This document shows positions 6,588-12,201 of a stretch of DNA of 14,087 nucleotides, one piece after another (the stretch's first letter is position 1; each line of letters begins with the position of its first letter). Under the pieces are notes generated by a model, which saw nothing but the letters and a program-made list of their open reading frames with translations, made no database searches and was not told the origin of the DNA. The stretch is taken from assembly GCF_937891315.1 (NCBI RefSeq), contig NZ_CALAGI010000130.1, forward strand, positions 1-14,087. The letters run 5' to 3'. This stretch comes from an uncultured Amaricoccus sp. (lineage in GTDB: Bacteria; Pseudomonadota; Alphaproteobacteria; Rhodobacterales; Rhodobacteraceae). Position numbers and translations under genes: made by a program.

Positions 6588-8606
6588 CTAGAGCAGTGCC
6601 TCGACCTTCTCGGCCACCGCTTCGGCGGTGATGCCGAACCTGGCATAGAGCTCGTCGATCGGGCCGGATGCGCCGAAGCCGCGCATCCCGACGAAGCCCG
6701 CCTTCTTCCCGGCGCCGCGCTCGCCGCAGAGCCAGCGCTCCCAGCCGAATTCGAGCGCGGCCTCGACCGCGACCCGGACCGGGCCGGCGGGCAGCACCTT
6801 GCGGCGATAGGCCTCGTCCTGCGCCGCGAACAGCTCCCAGCAGGGCATGGAGACGACGCGGGTGCCGATGCCCTTCGCTTCGAGCGCCGCGCGGGCCGCC
6901 ATGGCGATCTCGACCTCGGAGCCGGTGGCGAGCAGGATCGCCCGGCGCCGTCCGGTCGCCTCGGCCAGCACATAGGCGCCCCTGGCGCTCAGGTTCTGGT
7001 TGGTGTGCCTGGTCCGCAGCACCGGCAGGTTCTGCCGGGTCAGGGCGAGGACCGAGGGCGTGGTCATACTGCCGAGCGCGATTTCCCAGGCCTCGGCGGT
7101 CTCGACGGTATCGGCCGGGCGGAAGACGAACATGTTCGGCAGCGCGCGCAGATTGGCGAGATGCTCGACCGGCTGATGCGTCGGCCCGTCCTCGCCGAGG
7201 CCGATGCTGTCATGGGTCAGCACATAGACCACCCGCGCGCCCATCAGCGCCGAGAGCCGCATCGCGCCGCGGGCATAGTCGCTGAAGACGAGGAAGGTGC
7301 CGCCATAGGGGATCGCGCCACCATGGGCGGCGATGCCGTTCATCGCGGCGGCCATGCCATGTTCGCGGATGCCGTAGTGGATATAGCGCCCGCCGCGGTT
7401 CTCCGGGTCAAAGACGCCGAGGTCCTTGGTCAGGGTGTTGTTGGAGCCGGTGAGATCGGCGGAGCCGCCGAGCGTCTCCGGCACCACCGCGTTCACCACC
7501 TCGAGCACCATCTCGGAGGATTTCCGGGTGGCGACGGCCTTGCCGCCGGAGCTCTGCGCCTTCTTGAAGGCGGCGATCGCCTTGCCGAAGCGGGCGGGCA
7601 GGGCGCCCGACTGTACCCGCTCGAACTCGGCGCGCCTGGTGTTGGAGAGCGCGCCGAGGCGGCCCTCCCAGGCGGCGCGGCTCGTGGCGCCCCTGGCGCC
7701 GGTGGCCTGCCATGAGGCACGGATGTCGTCGGGGATCTCGAAGGGCGCCGAGGTCCAGCCGTAGATCTCGCGCACCCGGGCGATTTCCTCGGGGCCGAGC
7801 GGCGAGCCATGCGCGGCCTTGGTATCCTGCTTGGTCGGGGCGCCGAAGCCGATATGGGTCCTGCACGCGATCATCGCGGGCAGTGTACTCGCCTTCGCTT
7901 CGGTCAGCGCGCGGTCGATATCCTCGGGGTCGTGCCCGTCGCAGGCGTGGACCGACCAGCCGGCGGCGGCGAATCGCGCCATCTGGTCGGTGATGTCGGA
8001 CAGGATCACCTTGCCGTCGATCGAGATGCCGTTGTCGTCCCACATGACGATCAGCCGGCTCAGCTTCTGTTTGCCGGCGAGCGCGATCGCCTCGTGGCTG
8101 ATGCCTTCCATCAGGCAGCCGTCGCCGGCGATCACGTATGTATGATGGTCGACGACGCGGCGGCCGAAACGGGCGGCGAGGCTCTCCTCGGCGATTGCCA
8201 TGCCGACCGCGGTGGCGAGCCCCTGGCCGAGCGGGCCGGTCGTGGTCTCGATGCCGTTGCCCGGATGCCGCTCGGGGTGGCCTTCGGTCTTCGATCCGAG
8301 TTGCCGGAACCGCTTGATCTCCTCGATCGTCATCCCCGGATAGCCGGTCAGATAGAGCAGGCCGTAGAGCAGCATCGAGCCATGGCCGGCCGACAGCACG
8401 AAACGGTCGCGGTCGGGCCAGTCCGGCGCGGACGGATCGAATTTCAGATGCCGCTCGAAGAGGACGGTGGCGACGTCGGCCATGCCCATCGGCATGCCCG
8501 GATGACCGGAATTCGCCGCCTGGACCGCGTCCATGGCCAGAACCCGGAGCGCCGCGGCCTTCATCCAGTGCGTGGGATGCCGTTCACGGAGTTCGGAGAT
8601 GTTCAA
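6588..8606 (-). CDS. tkt: Transketolase
   Basis: This 672-residue thiamine-diphosphate enzyme moves two-carbon ketol units between sugar phosphates in the pentose-phosphate/Calvin routes. Domain order is intact: the pyrophosphate-binding half has SGHPGMPMG (33-41), GPLGQGL (124-130) and the metal-binding GDG at 161-163 reaching DDN (190-192). The pyrimidine-binding half has GIREHGM (412-418, with Glu415 as the expected catalytic Glu), FSDYARGAMR and HDSIGLGEDGPTHQPVEH (465-482). The start is TTG at 8604-8606, supported by AAGAAGG nine to ten bases upstream. The next in-frame ATG is residue 15 (MKAAALRVLAMDAV) and lacks as good a site, though it would match shorter homologues. It leads the tkt-pgk-fba run, and its leader carries tandem hairpins. 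Confidence 0.96.
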   Translation of the reverse strand: MNISELRERHPTHWMKAAALRVLAMDAVQAANSGHPGMPMGMADVATVLFERHLKFDPSAPDWPDRDRFVLSAGHGSMLLYGLLYLTGYPGMTIEEIKRFRQLGSKTEGHPERHPGNGIETTTGPLGQGLATAVGMAIAEESLAARFGRRVVDHHTYVIAGDGCLMEGISHEAIALAGKQKLSRLIVMWDDNGISIDGKVILSDITDQMARFAAAGWSVHACDGHDPEDIDRALTEAKASTLPAMIACRTHIGFGAPTKQDTKAAHGSPLGPEEIARVREIYGWTSAPFEIPDDIRASWQATGARGATSRAAWEGRLGALSNTRRAEFERVQSGALPARFGKAIAAFKKAQSSGGKAVATRKSSEMVLEVVNAVVPETLGGSADLTGSNNTLTKDLGVFDPENRGGRYIHYGIREHGMAAAMNGIAAHGGAIPYGGTFLVFSDYARGAMRLSALMGARVVYVLTHDSIGLGEDGPTHQPVEHLANLRALPNMFVFRPADTVETAEAWEIALGSMTTPSVLALTRQNLPVLRTRHTNQNLSARGAYVLAEATGRRRAILLATGSEVEIAMAARAALEAKGIGTRVVSMPCWELFAAQDEAYRRKVLPAGPVRVAVEAALEFGWERWLCGERGAGKKAGFVGMRGFGASGPIDELYARFGITAEAVAEKVEALL

Positions 8607-8623
8607 CGGATCGAGCCTTCTTG

Positions 8624-8672
8624 TTCGCGCCCCGTAAAGGGGCTGGTTCGCGCCCCGTAGTAAAGGGGCTGG
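8624..8672. repeat. Two adjacent hairpin repeats in the tkt leader
   Basis: Unit 1 (8624-8646, 23 bp) and unit 2 (8647-8672, 26 bp) are head-to-tail copies. They are identical except for an extra GTA in the second. Each contains GCCCC and GGGGC arms (8629-8633 with 8639-8643; 8652-8656 with 8665-8669) around an AT-containing loop. On the minus strand both lie between the predicted tkt promoter and its ribosome-binding site. Arms of different units can also pair, so alternative folds are possible. Confidence 0.75.
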
Positions 8673-8687
8673 GCCGCGACTGGGCCT

Positions 8688-8715
8688 TGAATAGCAGCCA
8701 AGATGCGCCGGTCAA
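8688..8715 (-). promoter_or_regulatory. Candidate tkt promoter
   Basis: On the minus strand, TTGACC (8715 to 8710) matches the -35 consensus at five of six positions. It is followed after 16 bases by TATTCA (8693 to 8688), a weak -10. Transcription would start near 8681, just upstream of the two hairpin repeats, giving a leader of about 75 bases before the TTG start. Confidence 0.4.
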
Positions 8716-8800
8716 GGCGGTAACGGCCGCGCCGATGGCTAGAATTTGCCCGAAACCCGGCCGCGCGGGCCAGAGTCGGTTCGGACGCGGTCGCGACTGA

Positions 8801-8829
8801 TTGCATTGTTCCAAAGCCCCGCCTAAAAC
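8801..8829 (+). promoter_or_regulatory. Candidate promoter of the coiled-coil gene and zapA
   Basis: TTGCAT (8801-8806) and TAAAAC (8824-8829) are separated by 17 bases. The -10 agrees with consensus at four positions. The start would fall about 20 bases before the ATG at 8857. The divergent 250-base region 8607-8856 holds this signal, the tkt promoter and the tkt leader hairpins, and no gene. Confidence 0.4.
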
Positions 8830-8856
8830 CGGACGGACCCTTTCGAAAGCGCAGAG

Positions 8857-9135
8857 ATGAGTGAGATCAGCCAGCTCGATGACCAGATCGCCGAGGCGTT
8901 CGGCCGACTTCGGTCCGCCCTCGCCGAGCGCGCGGCCGGCGCGAAAGCCGCGCTCGACGCCGCCAGCGCCGCGAATCCGGAGGAGCCGGAGCTTCGCGCG
9001 CGGATCGCCGAGCTCGAGGCGCTCAACGCCGAACTGGCCGAGGAACTGGAACAGTTGCGGGTGAAGCGCGACAAGGACGTCGCGGCGCTCGACGACCTGA
9101 TCGCCCAGCTGAAGCCGCTGATCGAGGAGGTCTGA
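8857..9135 (+). CDS. Small coiled-coil protein upstream of zapA (DUF4164-like)
   Basis: This 92-residue protein is strongly charged and rich in Ala, Glu and Leu. Heptad-like runs appear at both ends (ISQLDDQIAEAFGRLRSAL and AELEALNAELAEELEQLR), so most of it should be one or two helices forming a coiled coil. It has no signal peptide, membrane segment or cysteine. A small protein of this sort, often labelled DUF4164, commonly precedes zapA in alphaproteobacteria; I assign the label from position and composition, not from a diagnostic motif. It ends one base before the zapA start codon, so the two are almost surely co-translated. A role in division alongside ZapA is an inference. Confidence 0.8.
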   Translation: MSEISQLDDQIAEAFGRLRSALAERAAGAKAALDAASAANPEEPELRARIAELEALNAELAEELEQLRVKRDKDVAALDDLIAQLKPLIEEV

Positions 9136-9136
9136 G

Positions 9137-9577
9137 ATGCCGGATCTGATGCTGGAGATCGGCGGGCGCGTTTTCGAGGTCGCCTGCGAGCCGGGGCAGG
9201 AGCAGTCGCTGCACCGCGCCGCGCGGATGCTCGACGTCGAGGCGAACCGGGTGAACGACGCGGTCGGCCGCTCGACCGAGAAGCGGACCCTGTTGCTCGC
9301 CGGGCTGATGCTGGCCGACACGACCACCGCGCTCGAGGATCGGCTGGCCGCGACCGAGGACCGGCTGCGTCATGCCGAGGAGCGGGTGCGGATCGCCGAG
9401 GCGAAGTCCGCGATGCTGGCCGCGAACGCGCTGAAGATGGAAACCGAGGCGACGCATCGCATGTCCTCGACCGATATCGACCGGCTCCGCAAGGACCACG
9501 AGGCCGCCGTCTCCGCCCTGACCCGGGTGCTGTCCGAGGTGAACGCGGTCGCGGACGGCGTCTCGCAGGACGACTGA
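9137..9577 (+). CDS. zapA: Cell division protein ZapA
   Basis: This 146-residue cytoplasmic protein should bind FtsZ and promote protofilament bundling at the division ring. The N-terminal globular domain (about 1-60) has the family pattern: an opening beta strand LMLEIGGRVFEVACEPGQEQSL, then AARMLDVEANRVNDA and KRTLLLAGLMLADTT. The rest is a long coiled coil (ALEDRLAATEDRLRHAEERVRIAEAKSAML in overlapping heptads). It is longer than the E. coli protein (109 residues) because of an extended helix and tail, as in other alphaproteobacteria. The start is one base after the preceding stop codon. The ygfA gene that often follows zapA with 6S RNA is absent; the next gene, grxD, is convergent. Confidence 0.92.
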   Translation: MPDLMLEIGGRVFEVACEPGQEQSLHRAARMLDVEANRVNDAVGRSTEKRTLLLAGLMLADTTTALEDRLAATEDRLRHAEERVRIAEAKSAMLAANALKMETEATHRMSSTDIDRLRKDHEAAVSALTRVLSEVNAVADGVSQDD

Positions 9578-9640
9578 GGGTCCGTTCGAGAACGCCTTGG
9601 CCGTATCGGATTCCGAGCGCGCAGGCGCATGGGAGCAGCT

Positions 9641-9668
9641 TCCGGGCCTTTCATACCAACGGCCCGGA
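9641..9668. repeat. Hairpin with 8-bp perfect stem after zapA
   Basis: TCCGGGCC (9641-9648) pairs with GGCCCGGA (9661-9668) around a 12-base loop. It begins 63 bases after the zapA stop and is not followed by a T-run, so it is not a standard terminator. Its right arm overlaps the ATACCAACGGCC arm of the larger inverted repeat (9653-9664), so the two folds exclude each other. Confidence 0.55.
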
Positions 9669-9844
9669 CGGATGCTCTTCCTCAACGGCCGGACGCCAGT
9701 TTTGGCCCGTCCTCCGGGGTGCGACGGTGGAGGTGCCGGTCTCGCCGACGGTCGAGACCGGCGGCCCGTCCGTCACGCCCAACGCCCGGCTGGGGCTTGT
9801 GTCCGACCCCTGAGTGGAGGGTCAGCCGACGTGGCCGTTGGTAT
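9653..9844. ncRNA. Unidentified structured element, possible small RNA in the 6S position
   Basis: ATACCAACGGCC (9653-9664) and GGCCGTTGGTAT (9833-9844) are perfect 12-bp inverted repeats 168 bases apart. Nested inside is a long arm: 9717-9727 with 9770-9780 (ten pairs, one mismatch), then 9735-9744 with 9753-9762 (ten perfect pairs, GCCGGTCTCG, 8-base loop). Smaller hairpins lie at 9691-9712 and 9805-9823. A closing stem, open middle and long terminal arm over 192 bases recall 6S RNA, which often follows zapA. I could not match the sequence to 6S, saw no clear promoter, and the strand is undecided because the element is nearly palindromic. A palindromic mobile repeat is an equally good reading. 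No protein-coding gene is evident in 9578-9939. Confidence 0.3.
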
Positions 9845-9867
9845 CCGCCCGCGATCTTCCGGGCGGA
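9844..9867. repeat. Hairpin with 8-bp perfect stem near grxD 3' end
   Basis: TCCGCCCG (9844-9851) pairs with CGGGCGGA (9860-9867) around an 8-base loop. It directly abuts the right arm of the large inverted repeat and lies about 73 bases past the grxD stop on the minus strand. No T-run follows on either strand, so termination is possible but not shown. Confidence 0.5.
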
Positions 9868-9890
9868 TCGAAGCGACGGTTTCCCGCCCC

Positions 9891-9938
9891 GATCCGCCTG
9901 ACCCGCGATCCGCCTGACCCCCGGCCTGCCTGACCGAA
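9891..9938. repeat. Three 16-bp tandem repeats after grxD
   Basis: Units start at 9891, 9907 and 9923. The first two are nearly identical (GATCCGCCTGACC plus CGC or CCC) and the third has diverged (GGCCTGCCTGACC plus GAA). The array ends one base before the grxD stop codon. Its core, read as GTCAGGCGGATC on the minus strand, recurs at 78-89. Confidence 0.7.
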
Positions 9939-9939
9939 C

Positions 9940-10311
9940 TCAGCCGTTGGCTTCGCGGATCTTGTCCGCCGCGGCCTTGTCGAAGGCGACGCCGCCGCGG
10001 GTGAAGAGCTCGTCGAGTTCGCCCGACAGCGTCATCTCGGTCACGATGTCGCAGCCGCCGACGAATTCGCCCTTCACATAGAGCTGGGGAATGGTCGGCC
10101 AGTCGGAATAGGTCTTGATCCCGTCGCGAAGCTCGGCATCGGCGAGGACGTTCACGTCCTTGTAGGCGACGCCCATGTAGTTGAGCACACCGGCCACGCG
10201 GCTGGAAAAGCCGCATTGCGGCATCTGCGCGGTGCCTTTCATGAACAATACGACGTCGTTCGCTTCGACTTCGGCCTTGATCGCCTCATGGGCGCGGGTG
10301 GTCGTGGTCAT
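9940..10311 (-). CDS. grxD: Monothiol glutaredoxin, Grx4/GrxD type
   Basis: This 123-residue cytoplasmic protein belongs to the CGFS glutaredoxins, which carry a [2Fe-2S] cluster bound by the active-site Cys and glutathione, and which hand over clusters or sense iron. The active site is PQCGFS with Cys33. Conserved glutathione-binding elements are FMKGT (23-27), WPTIPQLYVKGEFVGGCDI and the single-domain length. The C-terminal 20 residues (FDKAAADKIREANG) form a short Lys/Asp tail. The start is three bases after the bolA stop; its GGAG ribosome-binding site overlaps that stop codon, so BolA and Grx are probably made together. This fits the known BolA-Grx4 heterodimer. It faces zapA convergently. 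Confidence 0.95.
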   Translation of the reverse strand: MTTTTRAHEAIKAEVEANDVVLFMKGTAQMPQCGFSSRVAGVLNYMGVAYKDVNVLADAELRDGIKTYSDWPTIPQLYVKGEFVGGCDIVTEMTLSGELDELFTRGGVAFDKAAADKIREANG

Positions 10312-10314
10312 TTC

Positions 10315-10557
10315 TTACTCCGGTGCTTTGGTCGTCAGGGCAAGCGCGTGCAACTCGCCGTTCGATCCGTCCATCTTGCCCTTGAGCGCGGCATAGACCA
10401 GCTGGTGCTGCCTGACCCGGTTCAGACCGCGAAATTCCTCGGCCGTCACCGTCGCCGCGTAGTGATTGCCGTCCCCCGCGAGGTCGGTGATCTCGACCTC
10501 GGCCGACGGGAACGCCGCGCGGATCAGATGTTCGATATCGGCGGCTTCCATCGCCAT
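10315..10557 (-). CDS. bolA: BolA family protein
   Basis: This 80-residue protein has the BolA fold pattern: an N-terminal helix (MEAADIEHLIRAAFPSAEVEI), a hairpin containing DGNHYAATVTAEEF, the helix LNRVRQHQLVYAALKGKM and the C-terminal strand ELHALALTTKAP, in which His of LHAL is the invariant residue that can ligate a shared iron-sulfur cluster. The small size and GDGNHY loop resemble the BolA2/YrbA-like group more than E. coli BolA (105 residues). GGAAGGGAGAG lies upstream of the ATG at 10557; a second ATG two codons later is possible. It is followed directly by grxD, supporting a joint role in iron-sulfur handling or iron sensing. Confidence 0.93.
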   Translation of the reverse strand: MAMEAADIEHLIRAAFPSAEVEITDLAGDGNHYAATVTAEEFRGLNRVRQHQLVYAALKGKMDGSNGELHALALTTKAPE

Positions 10558-10589
10558 CGGCCGGCTCTCCCTTCCGCGTCTTCCCCCGG

Positions 10590-10618
10590 AATTTAGGGCC
10601 GGGCGCCCGCCTTCGCAA
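10590..10618 (-). promoter_or_regulatory. Candidate bolA-grxD promoter
   Basis: On the minus strand, TTGCGA (10618 to 10613) and TAAATT (10595 to 10590) are separated by 17 bases; each matches consensus at four positions. It lies 33 bases upstream of bolA. The same 100-base gap contains a GC hairpin (10603-10608 with 10619-10624) overlapping this promoter and a small one (CTGGAA, CCA, TTCCAG at 10624-10638) downstream of the beta-propeller gene. Neither is followed by a T-run. Confidence 0.35.
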
Positions 10619-10657
10619 GGGCGCTGGAACCATTCCAGAGTGTCGGTCGCGGCGGGC

Positions 10658-11590
10658 TCAGTCCCGGATGAAGTCGCCGAAGGAACGCGGGCCGTCGCCG
10701 GTCTCGATCTCGCCGATCACCTTCATCGCCAGCGGATCGACGCGGCTCATGGTATTGGAAAACCAGTTTGCGACATAGATCGCCTTGCCGTCCCTGGTCG
10801 CCTCGATTCCCTCGGGATAGTCGCCGACCTCGATGGTGCCGAGCGGTTCCAGGCTCTCGAGGTCGAAGACGGTCAGGTCGCTGCCATAGGAATTGGTCAC
10901 GAACCCGCGGCCGGCGGCGAGGGCGACCTTGTAGGGGCGCTCGTCGGTCTTGACCGTGCCGATGACCTTGCGCGCGGCGATGTCGATCACGCTCACCTGG
11001 TTCGCATAGACGTCCGCCGTATAGGCGCGCTCGCCGCCCGCGTCGATGGTGACGCCGAACGGATGGGCGCCGGTCGGGATGACCGCCAGGCGCTTCAGCG
11101 TGCGCGCGTCGATCAGGCTCACCTGATCGCTGTCCCGGTCCGCGCTCAGGATCGTGGTACCATCGGGCGTGACGGCGACGCCTCCGGGGCTTTGTCCGAC
11201 CTCGACCGTGCCGGTGATCGCGCCGGCTTCCAGCACGTTGATCCGCCCGGCGTACCAGTCGGCCACGTAGATCGCGCCGCTGACCGGATTGGCCGCGATG
11301 CCGAGCGGGCCGCCGCCGACCTCGATCGCTGTCGCGACGCCGGTCTCGGGGTCGATGGCGGTTACCGTGCCATTCTCCGGGCTGGTCACATAGACGAGGC
11401 CGGAGGGCGCCACCGCGACCCCGGCGGGCGCGCCGGGGATCGACCATTCGCGCAGCTTCTCGCCAGTGCCGAGATCGACCTCCCAGACGGAATTCGCCGA
11501 CTGGTTGGTGAGAAACCCGACCTGCGCGGAGGCGGGTCCGAGGCTCGCGAAAAGCACCAGCGCGGCGCGCGAGAGGGCCACGCCGGGCAT
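10658..11590 (-). CDS. Exported YVTN/YncE-like seven-bladed beta-propeller
   Basis: This 310-residue protein has an N-terminal signal peptide (VALSRAALVLFASLGPASA, likely cleaved after Ala22), so it should act in the periplasm. The mature part is a series of about 40-residue repeats, each with a G-x-x-P-x-G-(V/I)-A-like turn, an (I/V)YV(T/A) strand and a (V)xxID strand: near GAPAGVAVAPSG, GGPLGIAANPVSG, GQSPGGVAVTPDG, GAHPFGVTIDAGG, ERPYKVALAAG and GDYPEGIEATRDG, with strands at both termini completing a seventh blade. No catalytic motif or CXXCH haem motif is visible. Such proteins are often labelled YncE-like, and some accompany PQQ-dependent alcohol catabolism; the exact job is unknown. 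It starts four bases after the SRPBCC gene and is surely co-transcribed with it. Confidence 0.85.
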   Translation of the reverse strand: MPGVALSRAALVLFASLGPASAQVGFLTNQSANSVWEVDLGTGEKLREWSIPGAPAGVAVAPSGLVYVTSPENGTVTAIDPETGVATAIEVGGGPLGIAANPVSGAIYVADWYAGRINVLEAGAITGTVEVGQSPGGVAVTPDGTTILSADRDSDQVSLIDARTLKRLAVIPTGAHPFGVTIDAGGERAYTADVYANQVSVIDIAARKVIGTVKTDERPYKVALAAGRGFVTNSYGSDLTVFDLESLEPLGTIEVGDYPEGIEATRDGKAIYVANWFSNTMSRVDPLAMKVIGEIETGDGPRSFGDFIRD

Positions 11591-11594
11591 GACG

Positions 11595-12137
11595 TCAGTT
11601 CGTCTTCTCGATACTGGCCTTCAGCGCCGCGAGACCGTCCTTGTAGAGCTTGGTCACCGCGTCGATCGCCGCCTGGTCGTTGAGCTCCTTCGGCGGATCG
11701 TTGTTCGGGAAGCCGCGGTAGAAGGCGCCTTTCCAGTCCACGACGCTGCCGCCGGCTTCGCCGGGCAGGACCGAGAGCGTCGAGGAATAGTTGGTGACCG
11801 GCAGGACCTTCACATCGACGGACTCGATCCGGTATTTGTAGGACATCTTGGTCGCGTCGTATTTGTCGAGAATTTCGACGATCTTCGGACCATCGGCGGC
11901 GCCGAGGGTCAGTGTACGCTCGGAATTGATTTCGTTGCCATTGGTCGCCTCGGTCGCGAACACGCCGGTCAGCCAGGACATGTCGTTGAAATTGCCGATC
12001 CGGGCCCAGACGGTTTCCGGTGGCGCGGCGATGGCGATGGTTTCTGCCACCTTCTGGCGGACCGGACCGTGCGCCGAGGCGGTGAACGGCACGACGGCGA
12101 TCGCCAGGGCGGCGACCGCGACAGACAAGGATTTCAT
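11595..12137 (-). CDS. Exported SRPBCC-fold protein resembling MxaD
   Basis: This 180-residue protein begins with a signal peptide (MKSLSVAVAALAIAVVPFTASA, cleavage before HGP). The mature sequence opens with HGPVRQKVAETIAIAAPPETVWARIGNF, the first strand and helix of an SRPBCC/START-like hydrophobic-pocket domain, and continues through GPKIVEILDKYD, YKYRIESVDV and VVDWKGAFYRG. Length, export and the HGP-x-RQKV opening recall MxaD, a periplasmic methanol-oxidation accessory protein of methylotrophs; this is my recollection of the family and not proof of methylotrophy. The reading frame can be extended to a GTG at 12149, but the GGGAGGAACC before the ATG at 12137 is clearly the ribosome-binding site. 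It precedes the beta-propeller gene by four bases and follows purL by 53. Confidence 0.82.
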   Translation of the reverse strand: MKSLSVAVAALAIAVVPFTASAHGPVRQKVAETIAIAAPPETVWARIGNFNDMSWLTGVFATEATNGNEINSERTLTLGAADGPKIVEILDKYDATKMSYKYRIESVDVKVLPVTNYSSTLSVLPGEAGGSVVDWKGAFYRGFPNNDPPKELNDQAAIDAVTKLYKDGLAALKASIEKTN

Positions 12138-12172
12138 GGTTCCTCCCACGCGGATTTTGCCGCATCGGCGGG

Positions 12173-12201
12173 ATTTTGAACCCGACCGGGTTAGCTTTCA
12201 A
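12173..12201 (-). promoter_or_regulatory. Candidate promoter of the SRPBCC/beta-propeller cassette
   Basis: On the minus strand, TTGAAA (12201 to 12196, inside the last codons of purL) and CAAAAT (12178 to 12173) are 17 bases apart and match consensus at five and four positions. Transcription would begin near 12166, about 30 bases before the ATG. This suggests the exported pair can be expressed apart from purL. Confidence 0.45.
12179..12192. promoter_or_regulatory. Palindrome in the spacer of that promoter
   Basis: AACCCG and CGGGTT flank AC, a 14-bp palindrome overlapping the purL stop codon and lying wholly between the predicted -35 and -10 boxes. It could be an operator. Alternatively it is a small hairpin at the end of purL; the run of A, not T, after it on the minus strand argues against a terminator. 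Confidence 0.35.

Noticed and set aside
6548..6973. 142-residue N-terminal extension of phosphoglycerate kinase
   Set aside because: It overlaps tkt; the ATG at 6547 with GGAGGAACG upstream gives the normal 397-residue enzyme.
94..7715. Long plus-strand reading frames of about 440-505 codons opposite pdhC, pdhB, pdhA, fba, pgk and tkt
   Set aside because: They lie antisense to well-identified genes, are rich in Arg, Gly, Asp and His as expected from the complement of GC-rich codons, show no family motifs and mutually overlap.
8584..9327. 247-codon minus-strand frame crossing the tkt leader, the coiled-coil gene and part of zapA
   Set aside because: It covers hairpin repeats and the complement of two genes, has low-complexity Arg/Ser composition, and would block the divergent promoters.
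9649..9814. Similarity of TTTCATACCA and CCCCTGAG to pieces of E. coli 6S RNA
   Set aside because: The two strings are short and occur in the opposite order from E. coli 6S RNA, so they are not evidence of homology; only position and fold support the 6S idea.
9597..9917. Plus-strand frames of 90-106 codons in the zapA-grxD gap
   Set aside because: They read through perfect inverted repeats and tandem repeats, have no ribosome-binding site or family resemblance, and a minus-strand frame of 147 codons covers the same repeats.
12138..12149. GTG start giving four extra residues on the SRPBCC protein
   Set aside because: These bases are the ribosome-binding site GGGAGGAACC of the ATG at 12137, which begins a good signal peptide.
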